A stretch of 30,027 bases of DNA from Ministeria vibrans ATCC 50519 (lineage: Eukaryota > Opisthokonta > Filasterea), in assembly GCA_943704425.1 (NCBI GenBank), contig CALSCP010000470.1, positions 19,922 through 49,948 on the forward strand, in the 5' to 3' direction. The notes under the pieces are model-generated. The model searched no databases and was not told where the DNA came from. It worked only from the letters and a program-made list of their open reading frames with translations. Of the stretch, positions 29,975 to 30,027 are shown one piece after another. Made by a program: the position numbers and the translations under genes. The stretch's first letter is position 1. Every line of letters begins with the position of its first letter.

Positions 29975-30027
<53 letters not shown>
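29874..30027 (-). other. Intron of the sorting nexin gene running to the window edge
   Basis: On the - strand this ends in CCCTCGTCCGTAG and includes CCTTTCACTTTGTTCC, close to the dispersed intronic element core. No earlier exon is seen. Confidence 0.6.
29977..30027 (+). repeat. Poly(A) run of 51 bases at the window end
   Basis: The window closes on an unbroken run of A preceded by CACACGCGC. It lies inside the sorting nexin intron, where the transcribed strand reads poly(T). It may mark a contig break or an over-long homopolymer and not a true length. Confidence 0.85.

Overview
The window is nuclear DNA from a unicellular eukaryote. Almost every gene is cut by short GT-AG introns, AATAAA signals follow several stops, and TAA, TAG and TGA all end frames. 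The gene set points to a free-living protist of the amoebozoan or early opisthokont kind rather than an animal, plant or typical fungus: a CH-DH-PH RhoGEF, a kelch/EGF TKL receptor kinase, a secreted BspA-like (DUF285) protein and an F-box/ankyrin protein with 31-residue repeats. I cannot place it further without a database search. All exon borders were worked out by hand from splice sites and conserved motifs.

The layout is nine genes with little space between them. (1) 210-5541, +: CH-DH-PH RhoGEF with a long Pro/Ser tail, 5' end not resolved. (2) 5742-11179, -: complete 12-exon receptor kinase of 1227 residues (signal peptide, about 12 kelch repeats, ephrin-receptor-like and EGF modules, one TM helix, TKL kinase). 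(3) 11290-14598, +: exocyst subunit Sec10/EXOC5, 9 exons. (4) 14712-16799, +: intronless multi-pass membrane protein, probably a divergent SLC12/APC transporter. (5) 16988-18171, -: arsenite methyltransferase, 3 exons. (6) 18849-20078, +: intronless F-box/ankyrin protein. (7) 20126-23005, -: secreted EGF/DUF285 protein, 6 exons. (8) 23398-28857, +: DNA2 nuclease-helicase, 2 exons. (9) 29261-29873, -: 3' end of a sorting nexin with a BAR domain.

Apart from the tandem pair 3 and 4, genes alternate strand, giving divergent promoters (110, 677 and 392 bp) and tail-to-tail ends. At 16859-16870 a palindrome offers a poly(A) signal on both strands. Introns are full of simple repeats: (CT)n, (GT)n, (AAT)n, an 11-bp minisatellite and an ACATC pentamer. 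A short element, core ATCACTTTGTTT inside CT tracts, recurs in introns of several genes.

The genes do not form one pathway, but themes recur: surface sensing (2, 7), Rho and cytoskeletal signalling (1), membrane traffic (3, 9), transport and arsenic detoxification (4, 5), protein turnover (6) and genome maintenance (8). I found no CRISPR array, tRNA, rRNA or transposase. The strongest leads are the receptor kinase with its long activation-segment insert, the dispersed intronic element and the divergent SLC12-like protein.
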